Positions 7,612 through 15,913 of a stretch of 64,000 bases of DNA are shown here, piece after piece. The DNA comes from JBDTES01 sp039922435 (lineage in GTDB: Bacteria > Patescibacteriota > Saccharimonadia > Saccharimonadales > UBA4665). Each line of letters begins with the position of its first letter. Position 1 is the first letter of the stretch. Below the pieces are notes generated by a model. The model searched no databases and was not told the origin of the DNA. It saw nothing but the letters and a program-made list of their open reading frames with translations. The position numbers and the translations under genes are program-made. The stretch is taken from positions 44,007-108,006 of the forward strand of contig JBDTES010000018.1 in assembly GCA_039922435.1 (NCBI GenBank), written 5' to 3'.

Positions 7612-8583
7612 CTACTCGGTAGTCGATACAGAAATACTTGGGCCCATAGTGGTTGTGACGTGGACAGCTTTGACGTAATTGCCTTTAACGCTGGCTGGCT
7701 TAGCTGAACGAATACTGGTCATAACTGCTTGGCCGTTTTGTAATAGTTTGCTACCACCAAAGCTAACCTTGCCAATAGCCAAATGGACAATTCCGGTGCT
7801 ATCAACTCGGTATTCCACTCGACCAGCTTTAGACTCCTGAACGGCCTTAGCAACATCGGTTGTCACAGTACCACTCTTAGGGTTTGGCATTAAACCGCGA
7901 GGACCTAGTAAGCGGGCGTATCTACCAAGTTTTGCCATGTTAGCCGGGGTACTAACTAGGATATCAAAGTCGATCGAGCCTTTTTCGAGTCGTTTCGATA
8001 TCTCATCAACACCTGATAAGTCGGCACCATCAATTTTATCATCGGTAAAGACGGCCACCCGGACAGATTTGCCGGTACCAGCTGGCAAAACTAAGTTAGC
8101 ACGAATGTTTTGATCAGCCTGACGTGGATCGACGCCCAAGTTAACGTGTAGCTCAACGCTAGCGTCAAATTTGACACTACTAGTTTTAGTAGCTAGCTCG
8201 AGAGCCTCCTTAAGACTATAGGTCTTGCTGGCTTCAATTAGCTCGGCTGACTTGCGGTAACCCTTACTACGTCGCTCTAGACGGCTGCGAGTAGGTTTGA
8301 CGGGCTGCTTAGGCTTAGATTCGGCTTCAGCTTGGTCTTCGTCACGGTGTTGTTGGCGCTCGAGCTTTTCGACCTTTTCTTCGGCTTCAGCTTGGCCCTT
8401 AGCACTGCGTTTGCCGGCTTTGGTAGTCTTTACTTCTTCCCGGACGTCTTGATCGCTAGTTTCAGAATCTTCTTTAGTATACCCATTGATTGCCTCCTGT
8501 ATTTCTGCAACTGTATCCTTTGCAGTAACTTCTAGTTTAAGCGCCTGTGCCTCTTTTAGTAAATCTGCTTTGGCTTTTGCCAT
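7612..8583 (-). CDS. rplA: Ribosomal protein L1 with a long N-terminal extension
   Basis: The L1 domain runs from about residue 105 to 323: YRKSAELIEASKTYSLKEALELA, then the signature GPRGLMPNPKSGTV. L1 binds 23S rRNA at the mobile stalk and often represses its own operon. About 100 extra residues precede it, giving 323 aa against a usual length near 230. They begin with a SAP/LEM-like helix pair (LLKEAQALKLEVTAKDTVAEIQEAI), followed by a charged Glu/Lys linker. AGGAGG precedes the ATG, so the long start is well supported. It is the last gene of the secE-nusG-orf-rplK-orf-rplA operon. Confidence 0.95.
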   Translation of the reverse strand: MAKAKADLLKEAQALKLEVTAKDTVAEIQEAINGYTKEDSETSDQDVREEVKTTKAGKRSAKGQAEAEEKVEKLERQQHRDEDQAEAESKPKQPVKPTRSRLERRSKGYRKSAELIEASKTYSLKEALELATKTSSVKFDASVELHVNLGVDPRQADQNIRANLVLPAGTGKSVRVAVFTDDKIDGADLSGVDEISKRLEKGSIDFDILVSTPANMAKLGRYARLLGPRGLMPNPKSGTVTTDVAKAVQESKAGRVEYRVDSTGIVHLAIGKVSFGGSKLLQNGQAVMTSIRSAKPASVKGNYVKAVHVTTTMGPSISVSTTE

Positions 8584-8655
8584 ATCTTTCCTCCTCGTGG
8601 TACGAATGAGCTATTCCTAACTCTCCCACAAATTAAATAATTTTAAATATTATAC

Positions 8656-8859
8656 TCAAAGCCCTCGTGATATTGGTAATTTGACAGGATCAAAGGCATT
8701 TGGGTTAGCTGCTATAGTTTTCATAACTTGTCTAGAAATTGCTCTAATAACGTTACTACCTTGATTCTCATCGCATGCTAATTGCTGTGCTAACCCTAGC
8801 AGATCTAGTTTGTCAAAAACTTGCTCTGGTGACAAGTGCTCGCCAGCTTGTTGGGTCAT
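8656..8859 (-). CDS. Hypothetical 67-aa protein between rplK and rplA
   Basis: This short ORF lies in the gap between L11 and L1. The likely start is the ATG at 8859, one base after the rplK stop (TAAC ATG), which suggests translational coupling; an earlier in-frame start at 8871 would overlap rplK. The product is soluble and mostly helical in appearance, including SPEQVFDKLDLLGLAQQLA. I do not recognise a family. Its place in a core ribosomal operon suggests co-expression with the ribosome, but no function is implied by sequence. Confidence 0.6.
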   Translation of the reverse strand: MTQQAGEHLSPEQVFDKLDLLGLAQQLACDENQGSNVIRAISRQVMKTIAANPNAFDPVKLPISRGL

Positions 8860-8860
8860 G

Positions 8861-9289
8861 TTAGATCTCAACCTCTACACCCATACTTCGGGCGGTGCCG
8901 GCTACCATCTTCTTGACGGCTTCGATATCATCAGTGTTCATGTCGTGAGCCTTTTCTTCGGCGATTTTTTGTAAATCAGCCTGGCTTAGCTTCTTAGCTA
9001 TCTTTTCGCTATTTGGTTTGCCGGAGCCTTTTTTGATACCCAAAGCTGATCGAATGCGATCATCGGTGGCTTCGGCCACAACTCGGAACTTCATTGACCG
9101 ATCATCGAAAACGGTAATGTGAGCCGTAACGGTTTTGCCCATCATGTCTTTAGTAGCGTCATTAAATGGGTTAATAAAATCCATCATATTAACGCCGTAT
9201 TGACCGAGGGTTGAACCAACCGGAGGCGCCGCTGAGGCTTGGCCACCCTTGAGTTTCATCTTTAAATTTGCTTTGACGACTTTTGCCAT
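8861..9289 (-). CDS. rplK: Ribosomal protein L11
   Basis: L11 binds the GTPase-associated centre of 23S rRNA. The N-terminal domain shows GGQASAAPPVGSTLGQYGVN, and the C-terminal RNA-binding domain shows KKGSGKPNSEKIAKKLS and the closing GTARSMGVEV. The start at 9289 (MAKVVKANLK) is 7 nt after an AAGGAG. The longer frame lacks support and would take in the leader. It has its own promoter at 9391-9419 and a leader of about 95 nt. Confidence 0.97.
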   Translation of the reverse strand: MAKVVKANLKMKLKGGQASAAPPVGSTLGQYGVNMMDFINPFNDATKDMMGKTVTAHITVFDDRSMKFRVVAEATDDRIRSALGIKKGSGKPNSEKIAKKLSQADLQKIAEEKAHDMNTDDIEAVKKMVAGTARSMGVEVEI

Positions 9290-9323
9290 CTTTTTCTCCT
9301 TATAATTACGAAGATTCACCGCT

Positions 9324-9419
9324 TCTCGATAGTCGAGATTGAAGCACGGTTACTAATTCTCCTACCTTTTAGTAGTATGTAACAGCTGCCATTATACTAG
9401 AATCTACCTAACTTGTCTA
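9324..9419 (-). promoter_or_regulatory. Internal promoter and structured leader for rplK-rplA
   Basis: TAGACA (9414-9419) and TATAAT (9391-9396) on the minus strand are 17 bp apart, overlapping the end of the upstream ORF. The leader holds a hairpin with stem TCTCGA/TCGAGA and a 3-nt loop (9324-9338), flanked by GCTT and AAGC that can extend the stem with a 3-nt bulge. L1 represses this operon in other bacteria by binding a leader stem-loop. This hairpin is a candidate for that site, by inference only. Confidence 0.55.
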
Positions 9420-9742
9420 GGTAAGGAGGTGTCAGTTAAATTACTCACACCCGATAGTATGGATAATTGTTGGCTCTCGGCGTAACCAGCTCGTTCAGCA
9501 GCTTTGTCACCACTACCTAAGTGATAAGCTGACATAACAATCACTGCGGTCGCTAGTACACCTACCATCGGTGCTGCGTTGCCTCCGTTTTGAGCTAGCT
9601 CACCCGTCCACGCTGAGAGGGCTAGGCCGCCAGCCGCTAGTAATGTACCGATAGAATGGTCAAATCTCGCCGAGCGTTTATCCTCTCTAGCAACTTGACT
9701 ATATTTATCAGCAACCCATATAGCATATCGTGACACAGACAT
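9404..9742 (-). CDS. Hypothetical 112-aa membrane protein between nusG and rplK
   Basis: The first 28 residues are polar. Two hydrophobic segments follow, at about 31-47 (TLLAAGGLALSAWTG) and 59-75 (MVGVLATAVIVMSAYHL), and then a polar tail. A hairpin membrane topology is likely. The ATG lies one base after the nusG stop (TAAT ATG), implying coupling to nusG. In most bacteria rplK follows nusG directly, so this is an insertion in a core operon. I do not recognise the family. Confidence 0.68.
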   Translation of the reverse strand: MSVSRYAIWVADKYSQVAREDKRSARFDHSIGTLLAAGGLALSAWTGELAQNGGNAAPMVGVLATAVIVMSAYHLGSGDKAAERAGYAESQQLSILSGVSNLTDTSLPRQVR

Positions 9743-9743
9743 A

Positions 9744-10286
9744 TTAAACTCGTTTGACTTGGAGGCTATCTAATTCGACTGGAGTTTCGCGGCCAAACAT
9801 ACTGACTAGGACTTTGAGCTTGCCCTTTTGACTATCAATTTCGTTAACAGCACCATCAAAGCCCTTGAATGGTCCGTCGGTGATACTAACGACTTCACCA
9901 ACGCTGTAATCGATCTTGTGCTTAGGTTGTTCGAGACCCATACGTTTTTGAATCTTTTCGATTTCGTCTTCGCCAATTGGAGTCGGATCAGTGCCAGTAC
10001 CGACGAATCCAGTAACCGACGGAGTGTTGCGTACGATATACCAAGCGTCTTCAGTCAACTTCATATGGACTAGGACATATCCCTGGAAAATACGCTTTTC
10101 GACAACTTTACGCTTACCGTTCTTAATCTCAATCTGTTTCTCTTTGGGGACTAAAGCCTCAAAGATTTTATCTTTCATGTCTAAACTATCGGCTCGCTGG
10201 CGAATTGATTCAGCCACCTTCTCTTCGTATCCACTATAGGTGTGGATTACGTACCACTGTTTTGATGTATCGTATCGTTTGCTCAT
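9744..10286 (-). CDS. nusG: Transcription elongation/antitermination factor NusG
   Basis: NusG links RNA polymerase to ribosomes and modulates pausing. The NGN domain spans about 8-115, beginning QWYVIHTYSGYEEKV and containing IFQGYVLVHM and the VRNTPSVTGFVG loop. The KOW domain follows, with GEVVSITDGPFKGFDGAVNEI. Its 180 aa is the normal length. It follows secE by one base, the classic secE-nusG pair. Confidence 0.97.
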   Translation of the reverse strand: MSKRYDTSKQWYVIHTYSGYEEKVAESIRQRADSLDMKDKIFEALVPKEKQIEIKNGKRKVVEKRIFQGYVLVHMKLTEDAWYIVRNTPSVTGFVGTGTDPTPIGEDEIEKIQKRMGLEQPKHKIDYSVGEVVSITDGPFKGFDGAVNEIDSQKGKLKVLVSMFGRETPVELDSLQVKRV

Positions 10287-10287
10287 A

Positions 10288-10707
10288 TTATTTTAATAAA
10301 ACCTCTCTAAATAATTTATCTAAACCATAATCAACGACGGCTATAAGAGCGCCGAAGACAACTGCAAACATAATAACTGCCCAAGTTAACTGGCGACTCT
10401 CTTCCCATTTAGGCCAAGTGACTTGTTTAAGTTCGCGCCAACTGTCGCGGGTGTATTTGATAAGCAAGATTGTGCCAACAAACTTAATAGCCCGTAAATT
10501 GAAGAACCAACGCAGGCCATGCCCGATTTGTTTTAATGGTGGTTTATGACCAATCCAAGCCAAAACTTTAACAATCAGTTTCATTAACCAGATGAAGCCG
10601 CGCCATAACATTCGAACGGGCCAGAAGAACCCTCGCCAGAATACTTTAGCTAGTGATTCGTCGACTATAGGAGCTTCTTTAAGTTTCTTTTTGGTTGACT
10701 TGACCAC
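10288..10707 (-). CDS. secE: Preprotein translocase subunit SecE, extended
   Basis: The C-terminal 60 residues are typical SecE: the amphipathic RDSWRELKQVTWPKWEESRQLT and one membrane helix (WAVIMFAVVFGALIAVV). SecE clamps SecY in the membrane. About 75 extra N-terminal residues include an aromatic, hydrophobic stretch that may add a membrane-associated helix. Total length is 139 aa against about 60 in minimal SecE. It begins the nusG operon and is preceded by a promoter and an unusual terminator-like hairpin. Confidence 0.9.
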   Translation of the reverse strand: MVKSTKKKLKEAPIVDESLAKVFWRGFFWPVRMLWRGFIWLMKLIVKVLAWIGHKPPLKQIGHGLRWFFNLRAIKFVGTILLIKYTRDSWRELKQVTWPKWEESRQLTWAVIMFAVVFGALIAVVDYGLDKLFREVLLK

Positions 10708-10725
10708 TATTTATCCTCTCTTATC

Positions 10726-10790
10726 AAAAAAGCCTACACTATTTGTAGGCATTTCAAGTCAAGCATACTCCTGGGGCGGCCCGCCGTCAA
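10726..10790 (-). promoter_or_regulatory. secE promoter followed by a terminator-like 5' hairpin
   Basis: On the minus strand, TTGACG (10785-10790) and TATGCT (10762-10767) are 17 bp apart. Transcription would begin near 10755. The RNA would almost immediately form GCCTACA/TGTAGGC (10732-10750, 5-nt loop) followed by six U (10726-10731), 19 nt before the secE start. No gene lies upstream on this strand to be terminated, so the hairpin may attenuate the operon or protect the 5' end. Confidence 0.55.
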
Positions 10791-10854
10791 TATTTTTTAT
10801 ATAATTCAGCTCGAGTTAGTAGCGACTAAAGGTTTGGGCTGATATAGTTTAAGC

Positions 10855-12351
10855 ATGACGCTAGTACTTGGTCTTTGGGTTACGGTCGCAATTTTTGAGG
10901 TAATTATTTCTATGATTTTACCTAAGCTTGCTTGGCGTAATGTCTGGGTTGGCTTAATTGTCGTAGTTAATTCCTTAACTTCTACTATGCTACTGCTGCA
11001 TCATTGGCAATTCTGGCTCGGCGTTTGGCTCCTGACTGCCTATCGAATAATTAATTTACTCCGGACTGTCGAGAATCGATCGCCCGAATCTATGCTTAAG
11101 CGATTAGTACCTCGTTCGGCTAGCTGGCTAATTGGACTACAGATAATTAGCTTGGCGATTGGCTACGGGATTGGACTACTAAGTGCCAATACTGCTTGGC
11201 TAGGAGCCTCTATTATACAATTGATTTTGGCTGCCATAATTTTACACAGTACTTACCATAACTGGCGGCGAAGTGAGCTACTGTTAAAAACGAAGTCACG
11301 CAGTGATGCCGATCTACCAACTTTGAGTGTTTTGATTCCTGCCCGAAATGAAACGGATGATTTGAAAGCTTGTCTAGTCTCGCTGGTAGCAAGTGATTAT
11401 CCCAAGCTGGAGATAATTGCTCTAGACGAATGCTCTGTTACTAAACGCACTCCAGAAATAATTAGACAGTTTGCGCATGATGGAGTTCGGTTCGTTGCTG
11501 GAGATGAGCCTGATCAGACAAATTGGCTAGCTAAAAATCAAGCCTATCAGAAGCTCACTAACGAAGCTAGTGGCGAGTTACTACTTTTTTGCGGGGTTGA
11601 TGTCCGATTCGAGCGTCAAACACTGCGCTTATTAGTTGAAACTATGCTGGATAAAAAGAAACAGATGCTAAGCGTCTTACCGATGCATGATACTTTAGCG
11701 CAAGCCAAGTTAGCCTTAATTCAACCGCTCCGTTATATGTGGGAGCTATCTCTACCTAGGCGGCCGTTCAATCGTCCTCCAGTTTTAAGTACCTGTTGGA
11801 TAATTCAGAAGGATATGATGAGAAAGCTTGGTGGATTTAAAGCAGTTGCTCGAAAGGTTGTACCAATGGCATATTTCGCCCGTCAGCTAGCCCCTCTAGA
11901 TGGCTATTCTTTTGTTCGTAGTAACCTAGGGCTGGGATTGACTAGTAATAAGCCTGCTAGGGCACAATATGACACCGCTATCCGTGTACGCTACCCTCAA
12001 TTACATCGACGGGTCGAGATTGTTGTACTGACGGCACTAGCTGAGTTCTTTATATTCTTTGGACCGCTAATTGGCCTAATAAACGCCTGGTTTCTAGATG
12101 ATGCTTGGCTAGTGGCGGTTATATCGTTACTAGCTGTCGTCTGCCTGATGTCGGCCTATCACCACGTTGCGGCGCGGACCAAACTTAACTCCCCGGTGTT
12201 AGCCTGGCTACTGTATTGGCCAGCTATCACAGTTGATTTGGCTCTAATACATATTTCGATGTGGAGATATGAATTCTCGACCGTAATCTGGAAAGACCGC
12301 AACGTTTGTATACCTGTTATGTATAACAATTCCAGTTTGCCAAAATCGTAA
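10855..12351 (+). CDS. Membrane-anchored family 2 glycosyltransferase
   Basis: This is a GT-A glycosyltransferase with membrane helices on both sides: about three N-terminal helices in residues 1-130 and three C-terminal ones after about 395. The catalytic domain starts LSVLIPARNETDDLKACLVSL. The substrate-binding acidic motifs appear in LDECS and CGVDVRFE, and the late WEL/QP region resembles carotenoid or hopanoid glycosyltransferases. It probably transfers a sugar to a lipid at the membrane. A TATAGT box at 10843-10848 lies 6 nt before the ATG, so the mRNA is probably leaderless. It is divergent from secE. Confidence 0.82.
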   Translation: MTLVLGLWVTVAIFEVIISMILPKLAWRNVWVGLIVVVNSLTSTMLLLHHWQFWLGVWLLTAYRIINLLRTVENRSPESMLKRLVPRSASWLIGLQIISLAIGYGIGLLSANTAWLGASIIQLILAAIILHSTYHNWRRSELLLKTKSRSDADLPTLSVLIPARNETDDLKACLVSLVASDYPKLEIIALDECSVTKRTPEIIRQFAHDGVRFVAGDEPDQTNWLAKNQAYQKLTNEASGELLLFCGVDVRFERQTLRLLVETMLDKKKQMLSVLPMHDTLAQAKLALIQPLRYMWELSLPRRPFNRPPVLSTCWIIQKDMMRKLGGFKAVARKVVPMAYFARQLAPLDGYSFVRSNLGLGLTSNKPARAQYDTAIRVRYPQLHRRVEIVVLTALAEFFIFFGPLIGLINAWFLDDAWLVAVISLLAVVCLMSAYHHVAARTKLNSPVLAWLLYWPAITVDLALIHISMWRYEFSTVIWKDRNVCIPVMYNNSSLPKS

Positions 12352-12374
12352 AACCACATATACTATCGATTTGT

Positions 12375-12746
12375 ATGAACAACCCGAATTTCGGTAGTAA
12401 CTTTAGCGCCAAGGTTAATAGTGATTCCAACACGGGTCTTTGGGCTAAGCGCTGGACTATTAGCGTTAGCGGGTTAGTCGGGTTTATGTGGCTAGATGGC
12501 GCAGTAGAACAATCGTCTCCAGTACTGGCGGCTATATTTTGGACTGGGAAGGCGGCCTGTTTCGGAGCCTTGGTTATATCAGAAATAGGGGCATTTAGCC
12601 AGATGCGAGCCAATCAACCTAGAGCGGCATTAGATTTTGATCGAGAATTTCCTACGATTATCGGCCAGGAGTCTGGTTTGCGCGCAGGGCTAGCTGATAT
12701 CAGGGAAGAATATCAAATGAATCAGCCTACTGGAGATTTGGAATAA
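12375..12746 (+). CDS. Hypothetical 123-aa protein with two hydrophobic segments
   Basis: The ORF encodes a polar N-terminus, two hydrophobic stretches (about 27-41 and 48-70, with a short DGAVEQSS linker) and a charged soluble tail. No family is recognised. A TATACT box at 12359-12364 lies 10 nt before the ATG. It overlaps the 3' end of the histidine kinase by 20 bp on the opposite strand. The architecture resembles the 112-aa ORF at 9404-9742, but I see no convincing sequence similarity. Confidence 0.6.
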   Translation: MNNPNFGSNFSAKVNSDSNTGLWAKRWTISVSGLVGFMWLDGAVEQSSPVLAAIFWTGKAACFGALVISEIGAFSQMRANQPRAALDFDREFPTIIGQESGLRAGLADIREEYQMNQPTGDLE

Positions 12747-13827
12747 AAATCCTGAAGGTTGATCCACGATCCAGTTCACTGTCGAGGCTAATCTCGGCGT
12801 GAATTAAGCGGGCTAACTTCATAGTTACGTAGAGGCCTAGCCCAGTTCCGGTGTTGGCTCGGGTGCGGAAATCTTCGCTCCGGAAAAATTTATCAAAAAC
12901 TTTTTCTTGATCCGGTTTACTTATACCGATGCCGGTATCGCTAATTGTAAACTCGACACCTTTTGGTGTTGGTTTAGCCCCGATAGTGACGAATCCCTTT
13001 TCGGTGTACTTGATTGCGTTAGTCACAAAATTCTGAATGATTTCGCGGACGTAGAGTTCAGCCGAGTGCAGTATTTCCAATTTGGGGTCTAAGTCGGTTT
13101 TGATAGTTAAGCCTTTGGCTTCGGCCTCATCTTGGTAATTGTGGGCTAGTTCTACGGCTAGGTTATGTGGATTAATATCGGCAACATCGACTTCCAGCTT
13201 GCCTCTTTCGGCGCGGGATAGGGTTGATAAATCATTAACCAGTGAGGCTAAAAAAACAACTTGATCGTGAGCCGCCTTGAGAGCCTCGATAATCGGTTTG
13301 GTGTCACCAGATTTTTCAACGATAAACTGGGCATTCGAGATGTTCCCCTCGGTGATGGCAATCGGCGTGCGTAGTTCATGGCTAACAACACTAATGAATT
13401 CGTCTCTTTCCTCTTCGAGTGATTTCTCGCGGGTAATGTCGCGCAGTAGCAGCACATAACCGCGGTCGCCCTTCTCGCCATAACCTAGGTGAACCGGAGC
13501 AATCGACAGATACAAGTTGACCTCACTACCATCACTGTAATGAAGCAATAGATCACGTGAGGTTGTTGGAATTTTAGTTTCTCGCACCATGGTAGCAATG
13601 TCGACTGGTTGGCCGTTCTTATCGAATGGCTTGAGAATACGATCTAGCTTGCGACCTTTAAAGCTGCTGTTTAAATCTAGAATATTTAGGGCCGCACCAT
13701 TATAGAGTGCAACTTTTATTTGATCGTCGACGGCAATTACACCGTCAGCCATGCTCCCGACTAGGCTAGTTAATCGTTCGTGCTCTAGGGCTGCGGTTGG
13801 CGGCAAAGTATCAGTCGGTTCAGGCAT
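12727..13827 (-). CDS. PAS-domain sensor histidine kinase, soluble, orphan
   Basis: This is a cytoplasmic sensor kinase without membrane helices. A PAS domain covers about 15-135 (MADGVIAVDDQIKVALYNGA at its start). HisKA has the phospho-acceptor in SHELRTP near residue 150. The HATPase has NFVTNAIKY (N box), DTGIG (G1), FDKFF (F box) and GTGLGL (G2), so it should be active. I prefer the ATG at 13827 over the GTG at 13833, because CATAAT at 13835-13840 is only 7 nt upstream. No response regulator is adjacent, so its partner must be elsewhere. The PAS ligand is unknown. Confidence 0.9.
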   Translation of the reverse strand: MPEPTDTLPPTAALEHERLTSLVGSMADGVIAVDDQIKVALYNGAALNILDLNSSFKGRKLDRILKPFDKNGQPVDIATMVRETKIPTTSRDLLLHYSDGSEVNLYLSIAPVHLGYGEKGDRGYVLLLRDITREKSLEEERDEFISVVSHELRTPIAITEGNISNAQFIVEKSGDTKPIIEALKAAHDQVVFLASLVNDLSTLSRAERGKLEVDVADINPHNLAVELAHNYQDEAEAKGLTIKTDLDPKLEILHSAELYVREIIQNFVTNAIKYTEKGFVTIGAKPTPKGVEFTISDTGIGISKPDQEKVFDKFFRSEDFRTRANTGTGLGLYVTMKLARLIHAEISLDSELDRGSTFRIFIPNLQ

Positions 13828-13870
13828 AAGCACTATTATGCCATACCTGGCTAACTAGGACGATGCAGAT

Positions 13871-14593
13871 TTAAATTTCCAGTAGATTATAACCACTACC
13901 CGAGGGCTGGTGCTTCCGAAGGGCCTTCGAGAGAGCTTTGGCTCTGGGTTCCATTGATGATAATTGCTTCCAGAAATTGGGTCCATGATTCATTTGAAGC
14001 GTGTGGGCTAGTTCGTGTTTTAGGACATAATCCACATATTCCCAAGGGAGCTCCATCAGATACAGGTTAAAAGTTAGTCGTTTTGAACTGTCGCAGCTGC
14101 CCCAGCGCCGTTTTAATGACTTTACTTTGAATCCGGCGTACGATAAGCCGAACTCAGCCGCAAATATATCTAACCTAGCCGGTAAGAGCTGCTCGGCTTC
14201 CTGTTTTAGGGCTCGGGCAATAGCTTTCTGAGCCGCTTGCTGGGCTTCTAAGCTATCTTCAGCAGTATTTGTGCCTAGTCGGACTATTACTTCGGTTTTG
14301 GTCACGCGGCCACTAGCTGGCTGGGATTTAAAAATGTGTTCAAAACGTAGATTGTGAAGTTTACCGATAGCCTGGCCAGATATTAGCTGGCTGGCTGGTC
14401 GTTTAGCCAGTTCGGCCTCTATCCATTGCTGATTGGCATTTACGAAGGCTACAGCCGCTGAATACGGTGTCCAGCGAGGCATACTTACTCGAATTCCGTC
14501 AGTAGTTATGCTGATACGTAAATTACGGCTGCGGGCATTTTTATGCAGTTTAACCTTGCCTATTCCTGGCAATTCGATAATCTTTACTGGCAT
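13871..14593 (-). CDS. YgjP-like (DUF45/M48-type) metallopeptidase
   Basis: This 240-aa protein has the YgjP pattern: a beta-rich N-terminal half, then the WGSCDSSKRLTFNLYLMELP signature and the zinc motif HELAHTLQMNH, with GPNFWKQL following. The two His and the catalytic Glu are intact. YgjP-like proteins are related to SprT/Wss1 peptidases, but their substrates are poorly defined. It is 11 bp downstream of the P-loop kinase on the same strand, so the two are probably co-transcribed. Confidence 0.85.
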   Translation of the reverse strand: MPVKIIELPGIGKVKLHKNARSRNLRISITTDGIRVSMPRWTPYSAAVAFVNANQQWIEAELAKRPASQLISGQAIGKLHNLRFEHIFKSQPASGRVTKTEVIVRLGTNTAEDSLEAQQAAQKAIARALKQEAEQLLPARLDIFAAEFGLSYAGFKVKSLKRRWGSCDSSKRLTFNLYLMELPWEYVDYVLKHELAHTLQMNHGPNFWKQLSSMEPRAKALSKALRKHQPSGSGYNLLEI

Positions 14594-14604
14594 TTATGAA
14601 GTCT

Positions 14605-15267
14605 CTAACGAATAGTGATGTTACGGCGTGACATATCAACCCGGCCGGCCATAATATTCGGAACTAAGTTAACCAGCCCTGGCTTGATAACCTGAGAGCT
14701 GGAATCACCTGTATCGACGACACCAAGTTCACGGAGGCGTCGCAGGATTGCACTTCTCTGGGTATTAAAGACGTGTTTACCACTTACAACTAAATAGTTT
14801 TCGGATGTGGCAGGGTTTTGCATACCACTCCGCATGTGATCAAATTCGGATCGATTAAGCGGCTGGCTGTAACGGTCATCGGTCCGGCGGCGGTCCCGCT
14901 TGTTAACGCGGGCAAAGGCACTCTCAACATCTATTTGTAACCAAATTAACAAAGTCTCGGCGTGCATCTTTATAGCTAAGTTGCGTAGAGCGCGGCGTTG
15001 AGCCAAACGCATAGAGTTAGTATCGTAGATTACGCTCACTCCAGCGCTTAGGAATTCACCAGCCATGTAATTCATAAGGCTACTAACAACGTGGTTCTCT
15101 TCGTTGTTATAAATCGGTTTTTCAAACAGTTCAAAGCGGATTCGATCATCTTGTAAATGAGCGGCGTTAAGGCTGCCGGTTAGTTGCCGTGCTAATAAAC
15201 TCTTGCCGGCTCCGGGATAACCATAAAGCATTATAAATAATGGTTTGGTGGGTGTAAGTTTCTGCAT
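14605..15267 (-). CDS. P-loop kinase of the AAA_33/polynucleotide-kinase-like group
   Basis: The Walker A motif GYPGAGKS sits at about residues 16-23, followed by a DDRIRFELF segment typical of small P-loop kinases. LLIWLQIDVESAFARVNKRDR forms the Walker B strand and an Arg-rich lid. The family includes gluconate kinases, zeta-toxin-like kinases and polynucleotide kinases, and the target cannot be assigned. The last 50 residues have no recognised domain. TATAAA at 15277-15282 (minus strand) is 9 nt before the ATG, suggesting a near-leaderless mRNA. The YgjP-like gene follows. Confidence 0.72.
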   Translation of the reverse strand: MQKLTPTKPLFIMLYGYPGAGKSLLARQLTGSLNAAHLQDDRIRFELFEKPIYNNEENHVVSSLMNYMAGEFLSAGVSVIYDTNSMRLAQRRALRNLAIKMHAETLLIWLQIDVESAFARVNKRDRRRTDDRYSQPLNRSEFDHMRSGMQNPATSENYLVVSGKHVFNTQRSAILRRLRELGVVDTGDSSSQVIKPGLVNLVPNIMAGRVDMSRRNITIR

Positions 15268-15375
15268 TACCTGTTATTTATAGCAGATTTACCCTTGAGT
15301 TGCAAAGTAAAACAGATGACAATATCCTGAAAATTACGTACAATAGCTTTGTCCGTTAATAATTCATGACAATAT

Positions 15376-15451
15376 AGGGGTATAGCTCAGTTGGTAGAGC
15401 ACCGGTCTCCAAAACCGGGTGTCGTAGGTTCGAGTCCTGCTACCCCTGCCA
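15376..15451 (+). tRNA. tRNA-Trp (CCA anticodon)
   Basis: The 76-nt gene folds as a cloverleaf: acceptor AGGGGTA/TACCCCT, D arm with AGCTCAGTTGGTAGAGC, anticodon stem CCGGT/ACCGG with loop CTCCAAA (anticodon CCA), and T loop GTTCGAGTC. CCA is encoded at 15449-15451. A CCA anticodon reads UGG only, consistent with TGA as stop in this window. Confidence 0.97.
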
Positions 15452-15508
15452 AGCATAAACAAGATACTAAAAATCTCCAATCTTAAGGCTTCTTGTTATA
15501 ATTAAGGT

Positions 15509-15913
15509 ATGGCTGAAATATTGAAAAGTATAGCCTTAGGCGTAATTCAGAATAATGGAAATATACTTGTTATTCAACGTAAAGAACTTGAACGAGGCCT
15601 TAACGATGAAACATTAACTTGGGTCTTCCCAGGTGGTAAAGTTGAAAGTAGTGAAACAGTATATGACTCCGTTATAAGAGAAGTCTACGAGGAGACAGGT
15701 TACAAGGTAAAAGCTACATCTACTATCGATGAAAAACAACATCCGACATTTCCGGCATATGTGTCTTACGTGGCTTGTGAGTTGGTTGATGATAATGCGG
15801 GTAAAAATAAAGATATGGGAATCGCTGAAGTTAGATGGGTCTCTATTTCAGAATTTCAGAATATAATTACTAGTACATTAAACAGTAAGGTTAAGAGTTA
15901 TCTAGGACTATGA
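15509..15913 (+). CDS. Nudix hydrolase
   Basis: The Nudix box is complete: GGKVESSETVYDSVIREVYEETG (G-x5-E-x7-REVxEE) at about residues 43-65. These enzymes cleave nucleoside diphosphate derivatives such as oxidised dNTPs or ADP-sugars, and the substrate is not predictable here. TATAAT at 15497-15502 is 6 nt before the ATG, so transcription would start at the ATG itself. It overlaps the YqfO-like gene by 4 bp (ATGA), forming a two-gene operon ended by the terminator at 16279-16307. Confidence 0.9.
   Translation: MAEILKSIALGVIQNNGNILVIQRKELERGLNDETLTWVFPGGKVESSETVYDSVIREVYEETGYKVKATSTIDEKQHPTFPAYVSYVACELVDDNAGKNKDMGIAEVRWVSISEFQNIITSTLNSKVKSYLGL

Noticed and set aside
9404..12746. Homology between the small membrane ORFs at 9404-9742 and 12375-12746
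   Set aside because: They share a two-helix layout, but I cannot see aligned residues beyond what composition would give.
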